A stretch of DNA of 64,000 bases, from the NCBI RefSeq assembly GCF_032854445.1, contig NC_088295.1:75794028-75858027 (forward strand), in the 5' to 3' direction. This stretch comes from Liolophura sinensis (Eukaryota; Mollusca; Polyplacophora; Chitonida; Chitonidae). Under the pieces are notes generated by a model, which was not told where the DNA came from, made no database searches, and saw only the letters and a list, made by a program, of their open reading frames with translations. Positions 23,801 through 38,030 of this stretch are shown here, piece after piece (the stretch's first letter is position 1; every line of letters begins with the position of its first letter). Position numbers and translations under genes: made by a program.

Positions 23801-26800
23801 TCAGTAAATTCAACTGCTTTTATTGCATGCTGCTCTGTAAGACCTATATTCTTATCATGTGGAGTTTGTCGAAAAGGAGGAACTTACACAGGAGTACAGA
23901 GGGTGACAGTATCTGATAAGCGACTAATATATTAAATGGTCAGTATCAATCAGTGACTAATTTACCTGCCAAAAACACTACCATAACTTTGCTGTGTTAT
24001 TCAGGATTGTAATTTACCGTTTTTGCTGTACGATACCAATGATGGAGGATATGTCTTCGCATACTTTAACAAAGGAAGGCCGTTGTAACGCAGACCAAAT
24101 ATACACCCGTCAAACCCGGCAAAAGCTGACGACGCACCTGAAATAAAGTTCCAGGTAGAAATGCCTCATTTTCATTTTTCTATCATATATCTGAGGGAAT
24201 AATTGCAATCACTGAAAGAAATATCCTCGCTGGTCGAGTGATGTAAAGTGCTTACGCTGGAGACAACTAACAGGTAGACAATGAGACAGCTAGACCGATT
24301 CCAGTTCCCAACTGTTTTAACCTTCCTACAAGAGTTTCTATGGTCATGACAGTCGTATAAGTTATATACAATTTAACGGGTCATAAATCAAAAACAAATT
24401 TCACAAATATAATCAGTTATAATCAGTTACAATTGGGAAAGCTACAAGTACCTTGGTGATAACAGATCAGGATTTACATTTCAGGGAATAAAAATAGACA
24501 TAATTCTGGTTTAGGGAGAGTTCACAGATGTATACTCACTTTTGCTAGCTAAATAAAGCTTATCTGGAATGTACTCAGATTCTGCTGACTCAGCTGTCTG
24601 TACATCGTCATCAAACTCTACCTGTAAGGTCAACAACGTCAAGCACGTTATAAATAGGCTGTCTTCTGGAACTATACAAATGCTTGGATGAACTGAATAT
24701 GACTTCAGTAATCGTCTCGCATAAAAGTGAGTGAGTGAGTTTAAGGTCGTACTTAACAATTTTTCAGACGTATGACGACGAAGGAATCCTTAGAGTGCAT
24801 GTAATGTGCCTCCTTCTTGCAGGACGGATTTCAACCGCTCTTTTATCTAGTGCTGCTTCACTGAGACGACTTACCGAAGGTAAGTAAGCCGCCCCGCCCG
24901 AGGTATTATACTGATACGTGTCAACCAGTTGTTGCACTATCCCCTTCATGAAGAACGCCAAGCGAGGAAGTTACTTCCTCTTTTAAAGTTTTAGGTGTGA
25001 CTCGACCCAGGATTTACCCTGGATCTGCCGTTCCCGAAGCGGACGCTCTACCAACTGTGCTATCGGGGCCGGTTTCTTGGATAAAAGGGCGGTGGATATC
25101 CGTCCTGCAACAAGGAGGCACATTACACGCACTCTAAGGACTCCTTCGTCGTCATATGAGTGAAAAAAGTTATGACGTTAAACACCAAGCAGTCACTCAC
25201 TCAATACCTGGGCAATACCTGTGGACTACAGAATTAAATACACTCATATCAAATACCAAATCTTAGATCTATGCGCCCCAACAAACATTCGTATACCAGC
25301 CGTCAATCAATAAGGACGTTCAGGGTGAATAACAGCAAGGCCAACTATGAAGGAATTTAGGCAGAATATCCAAGGAATTCAGGAAAAATCCCCAAGAGGC
25401 TGCAGGTAACTCAATTTCAAACTTGTCATTCATCTGCCTTCAAATGATTATCATTCATTCATTCAAATGATTGTCGGTGGATTTAGTGAAATCTTTAAAA
25501 CAAATTATGAAAACGGGTGAAGTTGACTAGCTAGTAGTAGGCCCATGCTGATTAAACTATAACAGTATAGTAATATTTCCACATGTATTGACGAACAAAT
25601 GTGAACTCACATCCCACGTGCTGCGTCTACCTCTGGCGCTTCCGGTCACACGTACCGTCACCCGGTGTGGAGTACCGTCGGCTAACCCATCCACAGAGGT
25701 GAACAGCCCCCACTGACTATTGCCGGAGTCGTAGGATATGTCAACACCACCTGCCACACAAAACAGCATTCACTCACAGACTGGTTTGATTGATTGATTG
25801 ATTGATAGACTGATTCACTGAACTGTGTTTAACGATTTACTGGCTAAACCTGTTTGATGGTTGCACATTTTGCTCATAAAATGACCTGTCCAATCGTTAT
25901 ATTCATTAATGAATGCTCAGTGGTGTTCTGATGAGTCAGACGGAATTCTTTACAGACACCACAGAATCAAGAGCCTGTAAGAAACGTGGGGAACTCCACT
26001 TATCTAAGTACCCGAGAAAGTAATCAAGACTAACCAAATATGAACCCTCACTGGCTCAGGGTTTGAACCACTAGTGCTCTTGAGAGAAAGCTCCTTAAAA
26101 ACTGAAGAGACGTTGTAATCTTCAGGAAACCTGAACCAATGACCCAACAGATGCCTGGACTGACAACAGCTGCTGACAACATTAAACTGCACTACTCAGA
26201 AATAAACTGATAACTTCACTGCATGAAGGTCGACTAGAAAACTGGGTGACCCAATACTGGTGTCACTCCACGTTTCGCTAAGCCCTTGCTTTGGAGTGAA
26301 AGCTTATCTTTCAAATTCTGATCTATGTGAGATACACTATACTCACCTCTTAAATTGAGCTCGATGGTAAGTATAGCCTTTCCCTGCGGGTTGGACATGT
26401 AGGCCAACACTCCCTGACGCTTGGTGGACTTGAAGTGCAACTGAAGGAACTCGAAGGGCGATTGACGAATTCTTTGCACTTCTAACTTCATCCAAGAGCC
26501 AACGTTGAAACGGACGCCAATGGCTAATGGTGCAGGAAGAACATGCAAAAGTGTAACAGCAAGTCAAAAGTTTACAACACCGGAATGCAGGAGACACATA
26601 ACAGTTGTATAAAATTTCAAATATTAACTACACGACAGACAAAAATGATCAAATTTTCATTATTACAAGTTTTTTCATTATTACAAGCCGGACCTTCGAA
26701 GTTAGCACCATTAACACACATATACAATGACGTGTTCCCGTTGTGTGCAATGGTGCATCTGTTAAACATAACCGCACAAACACAGTGAAGACTTACTGTG

Positions 26801-29800
26801 CATTATCTAACTATTTTCACGTTAAACCACAAGCATTCATTCATTCCACGCTTATACAATAAATGTGTTACGGTGTATCTACATGCCGACACCACACATA
26901 TACAGTGATGTATCATGGTACAACAGTATATCCATACCGCACTTGCACAATAATAGCTTACCGCTGTGTTACTGTGTTTCTACTCACCGTTGCCGCACTA
27001 ACACACTGATGTGTTCAGGTGTTTGCTTACCGTTGCCGCGCTAACATGCTGATATCTTATGGTATATCTGCTTACCGTTGCCGCCCTAATACAATGGCGA
27101 GTTATGTGTATCTGCTCACCGTTGCCGCACTAACATACTGATGTATCTGCTAGTTTTTGCCTAACTAACATACTGTGTTACGGTGTATTTGTTTACTGTT
27201 GCCGCACTAACACACTGACGTGTTACCGTGTATCTGCCTACCGTTGCCGCACTAATACATTGACGTGTTACCGTGTATCTGCTTACCGTTGCCGCACTAA
27301 CTCATTGACGTGGTACCGTGTATCTGCTTACCGTTGCCGCACTAACACATTTAAGAGTTACCGTGTATCTGCTTACCGTTGCCGCACTAACACACTGACG
27401 TGTTACCGTGTATCTGCTTACCGTTTGCCGCACTAACACACTGGCGTGTTACCGTGTATCTGCTTACCGTTGCCGCACTAACACATTGACGAGTTACCGT
27501 GTATCTGCCTACCGTTGCCGCACTAATACATTGACGTGTTACCGTGTATCTGCTTACCGTTGCCGCACTAACTTATTGACGTGGTACCGTGTATCTGCTT
27601 ACCGTTGCCGCACTAACACATTTACGAGTTACCGTGTATCTACTTACCGTTGCCGCACTAACACACTGACGTGTTACCGTGTATCTGCTTACCGTTGCCG
27701 CACTAACACACTGACGTGTTACCGTGTATCTGATTACCGTTGCCGCACTAACACATTGACGAGTTACCGTGTATCTGCTTACCGTTGCCGCACTAACACA
27801 ATGACGTGTTACCGTGTATCTGCTTACCGTTGCCGCACTAAGACATTGACGTGTTACCGTGTATCTGCTTACCTTTGCCGCACTAACACACTGACGTGAT
27901 AGCGTGTATCTGCTTACCGTTGCCGCAGTAGCATCCGTTGAAAGCTGATTCGGCGCAGTCACACATATATGTAGCGTAGTACTCTTTGCAGGTCCCGGCG
28001 TTCTGGCAAAGGGACATGTGACCACATTGACCCACGCAACCTGAAAACGACATAATCAGTCACGACTTCAACCCCGAACCTGGTCAGACCCACCTTTAAA
28101 GTTGGCAATTTCGGAATCTCACTGATTTGACACTAACAGTGAAGAGCAAGGTATAGCTTGGTTTTGTGCCCTGTTTGGTGTGTTTGCCGTAGTATTTTAG
28201 TGAGGCAGCACAATAAATACGATATTGTGATCGATCTCTTTTCTACAAGGCGACACTGCCGTGATATAATCGAAATATTGTTGATATAATCGAAGTATTT
28301 TAATGAGGCAGCACAATAAATACGACATTGTGATCGATCTCTTTTTTACAAGGCGACACTGTCGTGATATAATCGAAATAATCGAAAGTCCAAGTTGAAC
28401 TTCCTGAAAAAAAACCAAGCAAACAAACATGGCGAATAACGTCAATTTGTTAGGCTAAAATAAACATGATGATGCCATCATTAGCTACACACTGAACAAT
28501 GGCGCTGACACTGTAGTATATTTATCCCAAATTTTCTTTTCAAATTTAAACAAAAATGACAACGTTTTGTAGTTACGACAATATTTAAAGAAATGTACAA
28601 CAACAGCATCACTGGTAACACTTATCATATCCCTGAATCTTTAATGTTTGATATAAACTTCACTTGAATGTAAACCTTTGACAACACCTACCTGTAACTA
28701 CACCGAAGGGTTTGTCCTGTTCCACGATGTTTACCAGGTCGATATGCTTGCCCTTTACAACAAGGCCGCGGAAACATCCCACAAACCCGAATGTGCCGTT
28801 ACTATTTCCGCCTTGAGAGAAAGGTAAAAATGACAAATTTGATTCTAAAATGTGATTTAATCACACAAATGATTCGCCTTAGAAAGAAAAAAGAAAAAAT
28901 CCATTCCTTCTTGGTAATAGTAATTAATGAAACCTAAAGGATTCCAAGGGGTTTACTTATGATTTTCATCTTTCCACTGGTTGAAAATTTAACAGTATAC
29001 ACGTAGATTTTTCAAGACTATTTCACTTATCCCATTGACGCCAGATATATTGAAATGTTTATAGCCAGGCAATTTTCCTCGAAGACAGTTATATTTTCTC
29101 AGGTAGAGGTTATCAAATGGATGAACGTCCCCGAGTCTTTACCAATCATGAATGGACGTCCAGTAGAGAGGTACATATGAAATCTCCACTTCTTGGACTG
29201 CCACAGAGTAGTGGAGCGGCCGTCCACAGACAACAGCACGTGCATGTGAGTCATCTCCAGGTATACCCTGTGCCATTCATCGTCGTTAAGTCGGCGTTGG
29301 ACTTTTTCAGTATGGTTAATCACTCCACCGGTAAACTTCATCTTCACGGAAATGCGGAACTCATCTGAAATATTTGATTTATTTGATTTATTTGATTGTT
29401 GATTTACGCCGTTCTCTTATACGACTGCGACTAGCATTACGGTGGGATAAAATCGAAGAAACCCCGAAGAAACCCATGACCATAAGCAGGTTGCTGGCAG
29501 ACCTTCCCAAGTAAGGTCGGAGAGGAAACCAGCATCGGCTGGACTTTAACACACAGCGACCGCATTGGTGGGAGGCTCCTTGGTCATACATCTGAAATAA
29601 TACCGTTCGCTAAACGACGTTTACGTCGCACAAATGTCGATGTAAAGTTAAAATGTACACAAATTTAGGTAAAACAAGGATGTAGATCAGTAACGTTACA
29701 TCAACAGTTTATCCCGTATTATGATGTATGATTTACCGTTTGCCCTGTTTTCGTTCAAATAATCGAAGTTGGTGGATCGATAAGACAATCACGCTGTGTG

Positions 29801-32800
29801 AGCCCGACTTCCTTTTTTATACTAAGACACAAGTCTTTGTCCTTCGATACTTTTTATGTAACCCTTACTGTATGTATTACTTCATACCCCACTTATACAT
29901 GGTGTTGTAACTACTGTGTTCCTTTTCAGTGGGAATCTGTTAAGATCATGTTCATCTCTGGTTATTGTAGTTACCGGATAACTCAAATCAGCCCTACCTT
30001 CCATTACGATGGATAGATAATCACCACTGCCGACAGCATACATCAGCTGAGCTTTCTGAATGGTCGTCTTGAACTCAAAGCTGATGTCCAGAGGTGCACT
30101 ACTTAAATACCTGGATACATTGATGAATGCACCAAGCTTCTGGATAGTAACCGTCTTTTCTAGCACAGCTGAAAACATACAGACATAAGAGATAGCTCCT
30201 TCCCAGTGAACTCAGCGAAATGAATAACGCCTATATCAGGAAGGGGGGGGGGGGGGTTCTGAACTTTCAGATAGCATTAGGGCTTCACTATAACAAAAAC
30301 GAAAATATCATCAAAACCTTAAAGTGAAAACAGCACCTGACTAATGTTTTTTGTCCACTGAAAGACTACCATTAAAAGTATCTTAAACCGACATTAGATT
30401 TTTTTTCAACCCAGTAAAAATTTAGTTAAACTTAGTCTTGTCACAGCTTCAGCGCATCTCCATTATCGACAGCAAGGTGACGTCTCGTTTACTCTAGCTC
30501 TCTGATGTCGAAGGTATCACCCGTACTACAATAGGGTAAGCAATAGCCTAGGGCAGATTACAGTTGCGGACTTCGTCGATGAAGGGCCAAGTGATAAATA
30601 GCATTCTTGGAAATTGGACGTACTGGAAATATATTTCTTCCAGTGGTTGAACTGTTCATACAGGAGGACTACTATATCGTTTATGCAGTTTACGAGTTCC
30701 CCGCAGATGCACGGCCGGGGTATTCCTAGATCAGGTCGTACCCTCTGCAGAGGTTGTGCGATTACACGTAATTCTGACCCCTGTTAAATATTTACAAAAT
30801 TACAACAGAATCGTTGTACAACTGGATTCATGCTCAATTCTGACACAAATGGAAATAAATTTAGGCATTCGACTGTCGCTGGATTTTATGCTTCAGTTTT
30901 GTTGTGGTGGGTTCTAAGATGAGAGCAGTGATGACCCAGTTATCGCGGACGTCAGAGAAAGCACCCCGGCTTAAACATGGCGTTTCACTGTGTTTTATAA
31001 AAAAAACAGAAAAAAACATCCCTTGTATGCAAGAAAGACAAAAGGCAAAATTTCAATTCTTCAGTTCTAAGGAATTCAGAGAAAAACATGGTGTCATGAG
31101 ATTTAATTAATTTGAAGCATTGTCCCATGAGATGCCGTCTTCTCATTCCCATAAACCTGATCGGCATCCCTAGTGATTTTTTCACTGACTGATATTTGTT
31201 ATTTAGCAACTGCATGCTGACTAATTGCTAACATGAATGACAAAAAATGTATTTGTATAATTTGAACAACGTGTCTGTTCGTGAAATTGACCTTCCGCTA
31301 CACGTAAATAAATCGTTGTAAACGATCTCAAAATGATGTTTTATGCAGTAGTTCTGTGTTGTAGTATGTCACTCCATGGAGTGAACAGGTAAAGACTACG
31401 TCATAGATTAGGCCGCGCAATCTGATAGCAGCGTGTTTGATTGGAGTAAATTCTAAAGATGGGTGCCTCGATTCACACCAGCCATTTGAGCAGTACTGTC
31501 ATTTTGTTCTGCATGTGAAATCTTCTTAAAATAATAAAGTATGATACTTTTTAGAAAGCTTGAGTATCCTGCTTTCGAATGAAATATGTTTTAGTCAGGT
31601 GCTGTCTTGTCCTTTGATTGTTGACAATACAAATTAATATATTTCATCCCAAAATAATGTATCCAAAACGATAGCTATCAATAATAAATCGAGTGATTCT
31701 AACTCAATACTAAATTGGCCATCACAGGTTTCCTTCGCTACCTCATTGATAAAGGTAGAACAGCGACACAGGTACAACAGCGTCACGAGAAGAAGTTAGA
31801 ACAGTAACTTACCATCACCACTACATTCCACGTCCCCGACAAGGTACGAGGCAAATTTGGTGTCCTGTGAGGTTCCGGTGTCTCCAAACCGGACTTGCGT
31901 GACAGGGAGGTGGGTTTTGTTGGTTAAGTAACCGTCATCAGAGACTTCATAAGCTTCCTGTGCGTCACAATTACATGGCAATCCACCCAGGCAACCTCCA
32001 TCAACAGCACCACAGGAACAGGTCCTTGATCCCGGGTCCGCCTCACCCCAGTAATAGTGAGGGGTCCCCTCCCTGCCCACCCACCAGCCGAATGGCACAG
32101 AGGAGCCCTCTGATGATAGAAAACAACCCACGGTTCAGGCCACAAGGCAATACGGGCTTGGATGACAACGTAAAATGTTATAGGTAAACCAGATAGAGGT
32201 TCCGATTGCGTAATAGAACTCAAACGCAGAACAGGTTACACGGAAAAAAACACATGCTATTGACGCCTGTGTATATGCCTGTGTTACAATGTTGCAGCTT
32301 TGAAGCCACTCCATGATTCTCTTCAATTTTAGTTCTTATGTGTATTTTTTCAAAGTCTTCCACTTGAAATTAAGCGACACAACGATTTTTTTTTGCACTG
32401 TGTGTGACAACCAAAGATAACAACACATGAGCATAGGGACAACTGTTATTGTTTATTCCCATCTAACTACTGGATGTGTCACGAGCCCTCTAAAGCGCTA
32501 TTTGAATTTTTTAAAAAAATGAATATGCATGAATATTCAGAAATCAGATTAATGAATATAATTAATGAAATCAAAATCATGATAATTTGCGTGACAGTTA
32601 TCGCATGGGTTTAAAATGTTTAAGGGTTTAACACCTTCGTCTTGGTGTTTGCTGTGTAACCCGATACCGCTGAACCTTTGTGTTTTGCGTTAAAGTCCAT
32701 TCTACCCCTAATAATGAAGAATATGAGGCAAAAGCGGCGTATCCCATGTATCTTTTTGCTGCTGTTCTCTTTCCCTCCCTCCAGAGAGGGTTTGCATTTT

Positions 32801-35800
32801 AGACCAAGCAACGGCAAGCTTATTCCACTGCAGATGACCTAGATATTTCAAAGATAAGTATGTATGAAGTCGTGTCTCATTGTTGGGGTGACGTAGGAAT
32901 GTAAAATTGCACTGTACATGTATTATTAGGTCATATCGCTGCGATTGGAACGTCATAAAACAAATGTTTCTTTTTCCACGTCATGGCGTCTTGGTTAAAC
33001 TATCAAAAATGTAAAAACAGGAGCGATATCTATAAACTGTGCGAAATAACACTTTTATCACTGAAGGAAATTCCAATAGTTCGCCTCTGAATAAATCACA
33101 AAAGCAAATGTAACAAGTAAACAAACTCAAATTCTTTTATTTGTAGACATAAACAGTATGAAATTAGTAACAATTTTTTCAACCGGACCCTTATCATTAA
33201 GATGATGATAAATATAACTTACCGGGTGAGGCCATCAGCCGGGCCTGATTACAGGTGTATTTGACGTACTGTCTACAGGTCTTGGCGCGGTCTATAACAC
33301 CCACAGCAACGTCCAGGTCCGTTTCTGGACCGTAGGTTATATTGTATTGGTATGACCCAGGTTTCTGGAATCCATCCACGGGGATCGCCGCCATAGCAGC
33401 GTTGCTGGTAAGGAGAGTCTTAATGACGCCGGTGCCCTTGTCTGAAGAGATAAGTTATCCTATGTTTGTCTTGATTTAATGCATTAAATTAAAACAAGGC
33501 TCGCTGAACTTGCATTACATTAACGAACCGATCTGGCATGGTGCTGGCCACGAATACACCATAAACCCATGTGAACTATGTGATGAACGTTCTAATGTTA
33601 CTTGGAAAAACTATGACCAGATTAATATATCTAAAAGTATAGATAACGAGAACAAATAGGCAGACTTGTACTTGTACAAAGCGCAATATATTTATCGGAA
33701 CTTCCAAAAAACATCTTCTGACAAGTGTAAATGAGTTATACCGGTAATGAATTTACATTGTTAATGGAAAACGTCGAGAAATTTTATATTAGATTCCTAG
33801 AACTTTTTCTCAAGTTTGAGTAAGGCATGTAGGATCTAGTAGGTAGCAATTCATTGTTACAACAAAAGGCGATGTTACAAATAAGAAAACACCTTGCTGG
33901 CATGACGGCCCATTTCACGTCCACACTGCGACTAGCGAACTACTCTTTTGTGACCGGCCCGGATAGCACAGTTGGTAGAGCGTCCGCTTCGGGACCGGTA
34001 GATCCAGGATCAATCCTTGGTCGAGTCACACCTAAGACTTTAAAAGAGGAAGTTGTAACTTCCTCGCTTGGCGTTCAGCATGAAGGGGATAGTGCAACGA
34101 CTGGTTGACCCGTATCAGTATAATGGCTCGGGCGGGGCGGCTTACTTGCCTTCGGTAAGTTGTCTCAGTGATGCAGCACTAAATAAAAGAGCGGTGGAAA
34201 TCCGTCCTGCAACAAGGAGGCACATTACACGTGCATGCACCCTAATGATTCCTTCGTCGTCATATGACTGAAAAATTGTTGAGTACGACGTTAAACCCCA
34301 AGCACTCACTCGCACTCACTCACTCTTTTGTGCATGGTTATGATACTCGTTAAAACGAAAGTATCGGTGAACTTAAAACCTTGACTACATTATCTTTTCA
34401 CTGTCTTTAGAACTCTACATTCTTGCACTTTTCCCTTAATGTAAAAACATTCCTTGGTCCTCTCAGCTCCATTACCTTTAGTACAAAGAACCTTAGCAGG
34501 TCGCAATGGTCCGGCTCCATCTACGTCAATATGAGCTGTGATTCGACCAGCGTGATCTGGGATGTCCACGTCACTGCACGAAGACGGATACATAGCTGGA
34601 AAAGACAAGTCGCCAGACAATTTGTTTTATGACGTATACCGGAGGAATATGTATGAGTATTTGCTGATTGATGGATTTATCAATTTAGACGGCGCAGTTG
34701 TCATAGCCTGTGTGTAACATGTGTCCATTCGCACTGTCAAGCTACACGTCAATAATGCCATGATCTTTCAAGAGAACTTTTACGCTGGTTAGTTGACAGA
34801 TTAAAATGAACATCAGTCCAGCAATGGTGCTTCCAGTTTACTTGATATTTTCGAATGCTTTAAGGCAGTACGATGGTGTAATTCATAGGAGGCTAGCAAC
34901 GCTGTATACCCGTCAACTTGAACAAAGCTGTACATCCATCATCGGACCTCTCCTTTATTTAGCCTGAGGGATTTTTCATTCCAAGGGTTGAGTGAAGTAT
35001 TCGTGACTACGGCGTAAAGACACCAAACATAAATAAGTAAATATTCCATGGGTTGAAAATTCCCATATTTATTTTCCACGAAGAAACCTTTATCGTAGGA
35101 TGAAAAATACATGTACCTTGGTTGGAGGGTGAAGCAAACTTACGTGTGACACAGGAAGGTCCTTTATAGCCTGTCCCCTGGCAGTCACAAGAGAAATCCT
35201 CCCTGTATCGGATACACTTTCCACCGTGTGCACACCGTTTGCGAGGCATGTAACACCTGATAGGTCATAACATCCCATGGTTAACTTAGGCAAACACCAA
35301 CGTCGGAGAAAATCTCCATATAATTTTAATTATAATATTTTAATTAATATTATTTGGACATAAAAAAACCATGCCAGGCCAAGGATCACGTCTTAGACTT
35401 AAATCAGACTTAGTCTTAACAAAATTATTACTCACCTGAAGGATTTTTATCTTAATACCAAGAAATATCTTAGATCATCATGACAATAATGAAAAACTAC
35501 CACTAAAGTTCAAATCTAAGGCAGTTCCACGTTTAAGATAGTTTTGTTATTCTGTACCAGTTGTGTTTTACCGGTTCGTCCTGAAACTAGCTAAACAAGC
35601 GCTCATTCACGGACCTTTATACGTATATTGTAGGCTTACTGATTTATCGTTTGAACGATTGACCTTCTGCTCACCTGTCAATCAGGTCACAGCGACCTGT
35701 TGTAATGTTCTCTAAATTCTCCTCAGGAAGACCGGAGACTTTGACCCGGTTACGATTGACCCGCAGCTCTCGCATACATCCCTTGTATCCAGTACGTCCA

Positions 35801-37970
35801 GGGAACCCAGCTAAAGAGATTATGGAACACGACAGTAGCACTAGAGTCCTTCATATACTCAACCAGCATGCATTGAATGTATTCTGTCAGTATATATACA
35901 GACCTGCTGATGGTCGAGGGTTTCCCCTTGGGCTCTGCCCGGTTTCCCTTAAATCATCAAGCTGACCGCCGTCGTATATCTGAAAAATTCTTGAGTGCTT
36001 CGTAAAACACCAATCAAATAAACAAATAAGTATACATCGATGACTTGATTCCCCACAACTCGACTGCGGCTAAAGTCAGAAGGTTACTCATTTTTCTGGC
36101 AAAGAGCGGCAGTTTACTCCACGCGTTTCTTTACACATGTAAACATGACCGCCATCAGAAAAGTGAAAATATTTTGAGAACGACACTGAACAACAACAAT
36201 AAATTCTCGAAAAAAGCGAGAAAATTATTGCTTTTACTTAGTTTAGCTTTCTTTTGCTAAAATCTGTGGGGAGAACAGGTGTATTTTGTTACTCTCAGTG
36301 AGAAATGTAATCAGACACTCGGAAATGGTAGACCAAACGTAAGATAATAAACATGGCAGTTCTAAAAGAATGCATTTTACTTCTTTAACAGAAAGATAAC
36401 ACCGGTTGAATACCGCCTGATCAAGTGCTTCCCCCTCCCCTTCCCTTCCCCGTCCCCTCCCCACCCCATCGAATCTTTTTTCTATGAAATCCAATATTAA
36501 GCCCTTTATCACTTACCCAGAACGTAGGCCTGAATATCGGAACCCCTGGGGGCCTTCATGTCGGCGTCTGACTTCTGGAAGTCATCAACTATAACGCTGA
36601 GTCCGTCATTACTGATCCGGACCTCCAGTTTATGGTACTCCCCATCACCCAGATCAAAACCTGTGCCAAAACACAATCGGGTATTATCAAACAAGACAAT
36701 TCTGGTACGTCACAACAATCTATATGCTAAGGAAGCCTTTGATTCGTTTAGAAAATAAATCATTGAAAGATAAGCAATACAGCGAATGTACGTGGGTTTT
36801 CTATATATAAATACATGCTTGCTCCACACAGGCATATACACCACAAAAATGTCCCAAATTATCCTGTTGCCTCTCAGATAATGAAAGACCACCAAGTGCT
36901 CAGGCACAGAATATCCACTTTCTTGCATTTTGAGGACATCACGACGACATCCCCTTCTAGCTGACTAGCCTCAAAGCAAAATTACTATTTGTGCTGCCTC
37001 ACTGAATCGCCATGCTAAAGGTACCAGAGACTGTGACCCAGGCATGAAGCCTATATCACAGTCAAAATACACTGACATCATGCCGACTAGTGCCCAACGC
37101 CAAGACAAAAAGTAATATAAGACAGAAAACATTTCGACTCTTACACTGATTCGGATTCGAACTCGAGTTCCTATTTGTGGGTATTTATCTAGATTCGGCA
37201 CAGAGCTCACAGTAAGCCGAATAAGCGTTATCTGTATAAGCGAAGAGCATTATCTATAGACTTGTACAAAGCTTACCTAAGGGATAGGTATTGTCGAAAC
37301 CAAATCCAAAGCTAAATGTTCGGAAGACAATGGTGCTGTTTTCTTTAAATTCAACCTGAAACCAAAATAATTCTTTAACATATGCCTTAAACTCTATCTT
37401 ATTTATGAGATGTATCAATGTTTGTTCGTGAAGTACCGGTATCATTTTCACTGGATTCTGCTGCTAAGTTCCTATGTAGGCCTGCATGCTTTTTTCTAAA
37501 GGTTTACATGATATACAAATTTTCTTTTCAGAAGAAACACTTTGAGACATGACCTTCAATTCTTTTTCCATTTTTCAGGTACATGCATATAATAGAACAG
37601 TAATTGCATTTGTAAACGAGTCTAAAATACATGTAAATTGCTATACAGACTACAAATAATGGGCTTTAATCAGCAATATAACTGATCTCAGGTTTTTCTT
37701 TCTTATATTGTCATTTTTTGTTCAACTTCAGCTCATACTGGTTTCCTAGTTGATGATTGTGGGCTTCCTCCCGGCTCTGCCCAATTTCCTCCCATCATAT
37801 TGCTAGCCGCCGTCGTATAAGTGAATTATTTTTGAGTGCGGCGTAAGACACCATTCAAATGAAGAAAAATATGTAAACCTTCATTTCTGCGACTTGCGTT
37901 GTAATTGTTATTAGATAGAACATGACACGCAAGCTTTAATTCTTCCGCGTGTGACGCATTATATATCTTT

Positions 37971-38030
<60 letters not shown>

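Noticed and set aside
27408-28025. Repetitive open frames on both strands (15-residue period) over the 45 bp array
   Set aside because: They result from a stop-free 45 bp unit. The minus frame differs from the EGF frame of exon 16, and no start, splice or domain evidence supports a protein.
33854-34271. Frames across 33.85-34.27 kb and matching 24.76-24.96 kb
   Set aside because: Translations of SINE family B.
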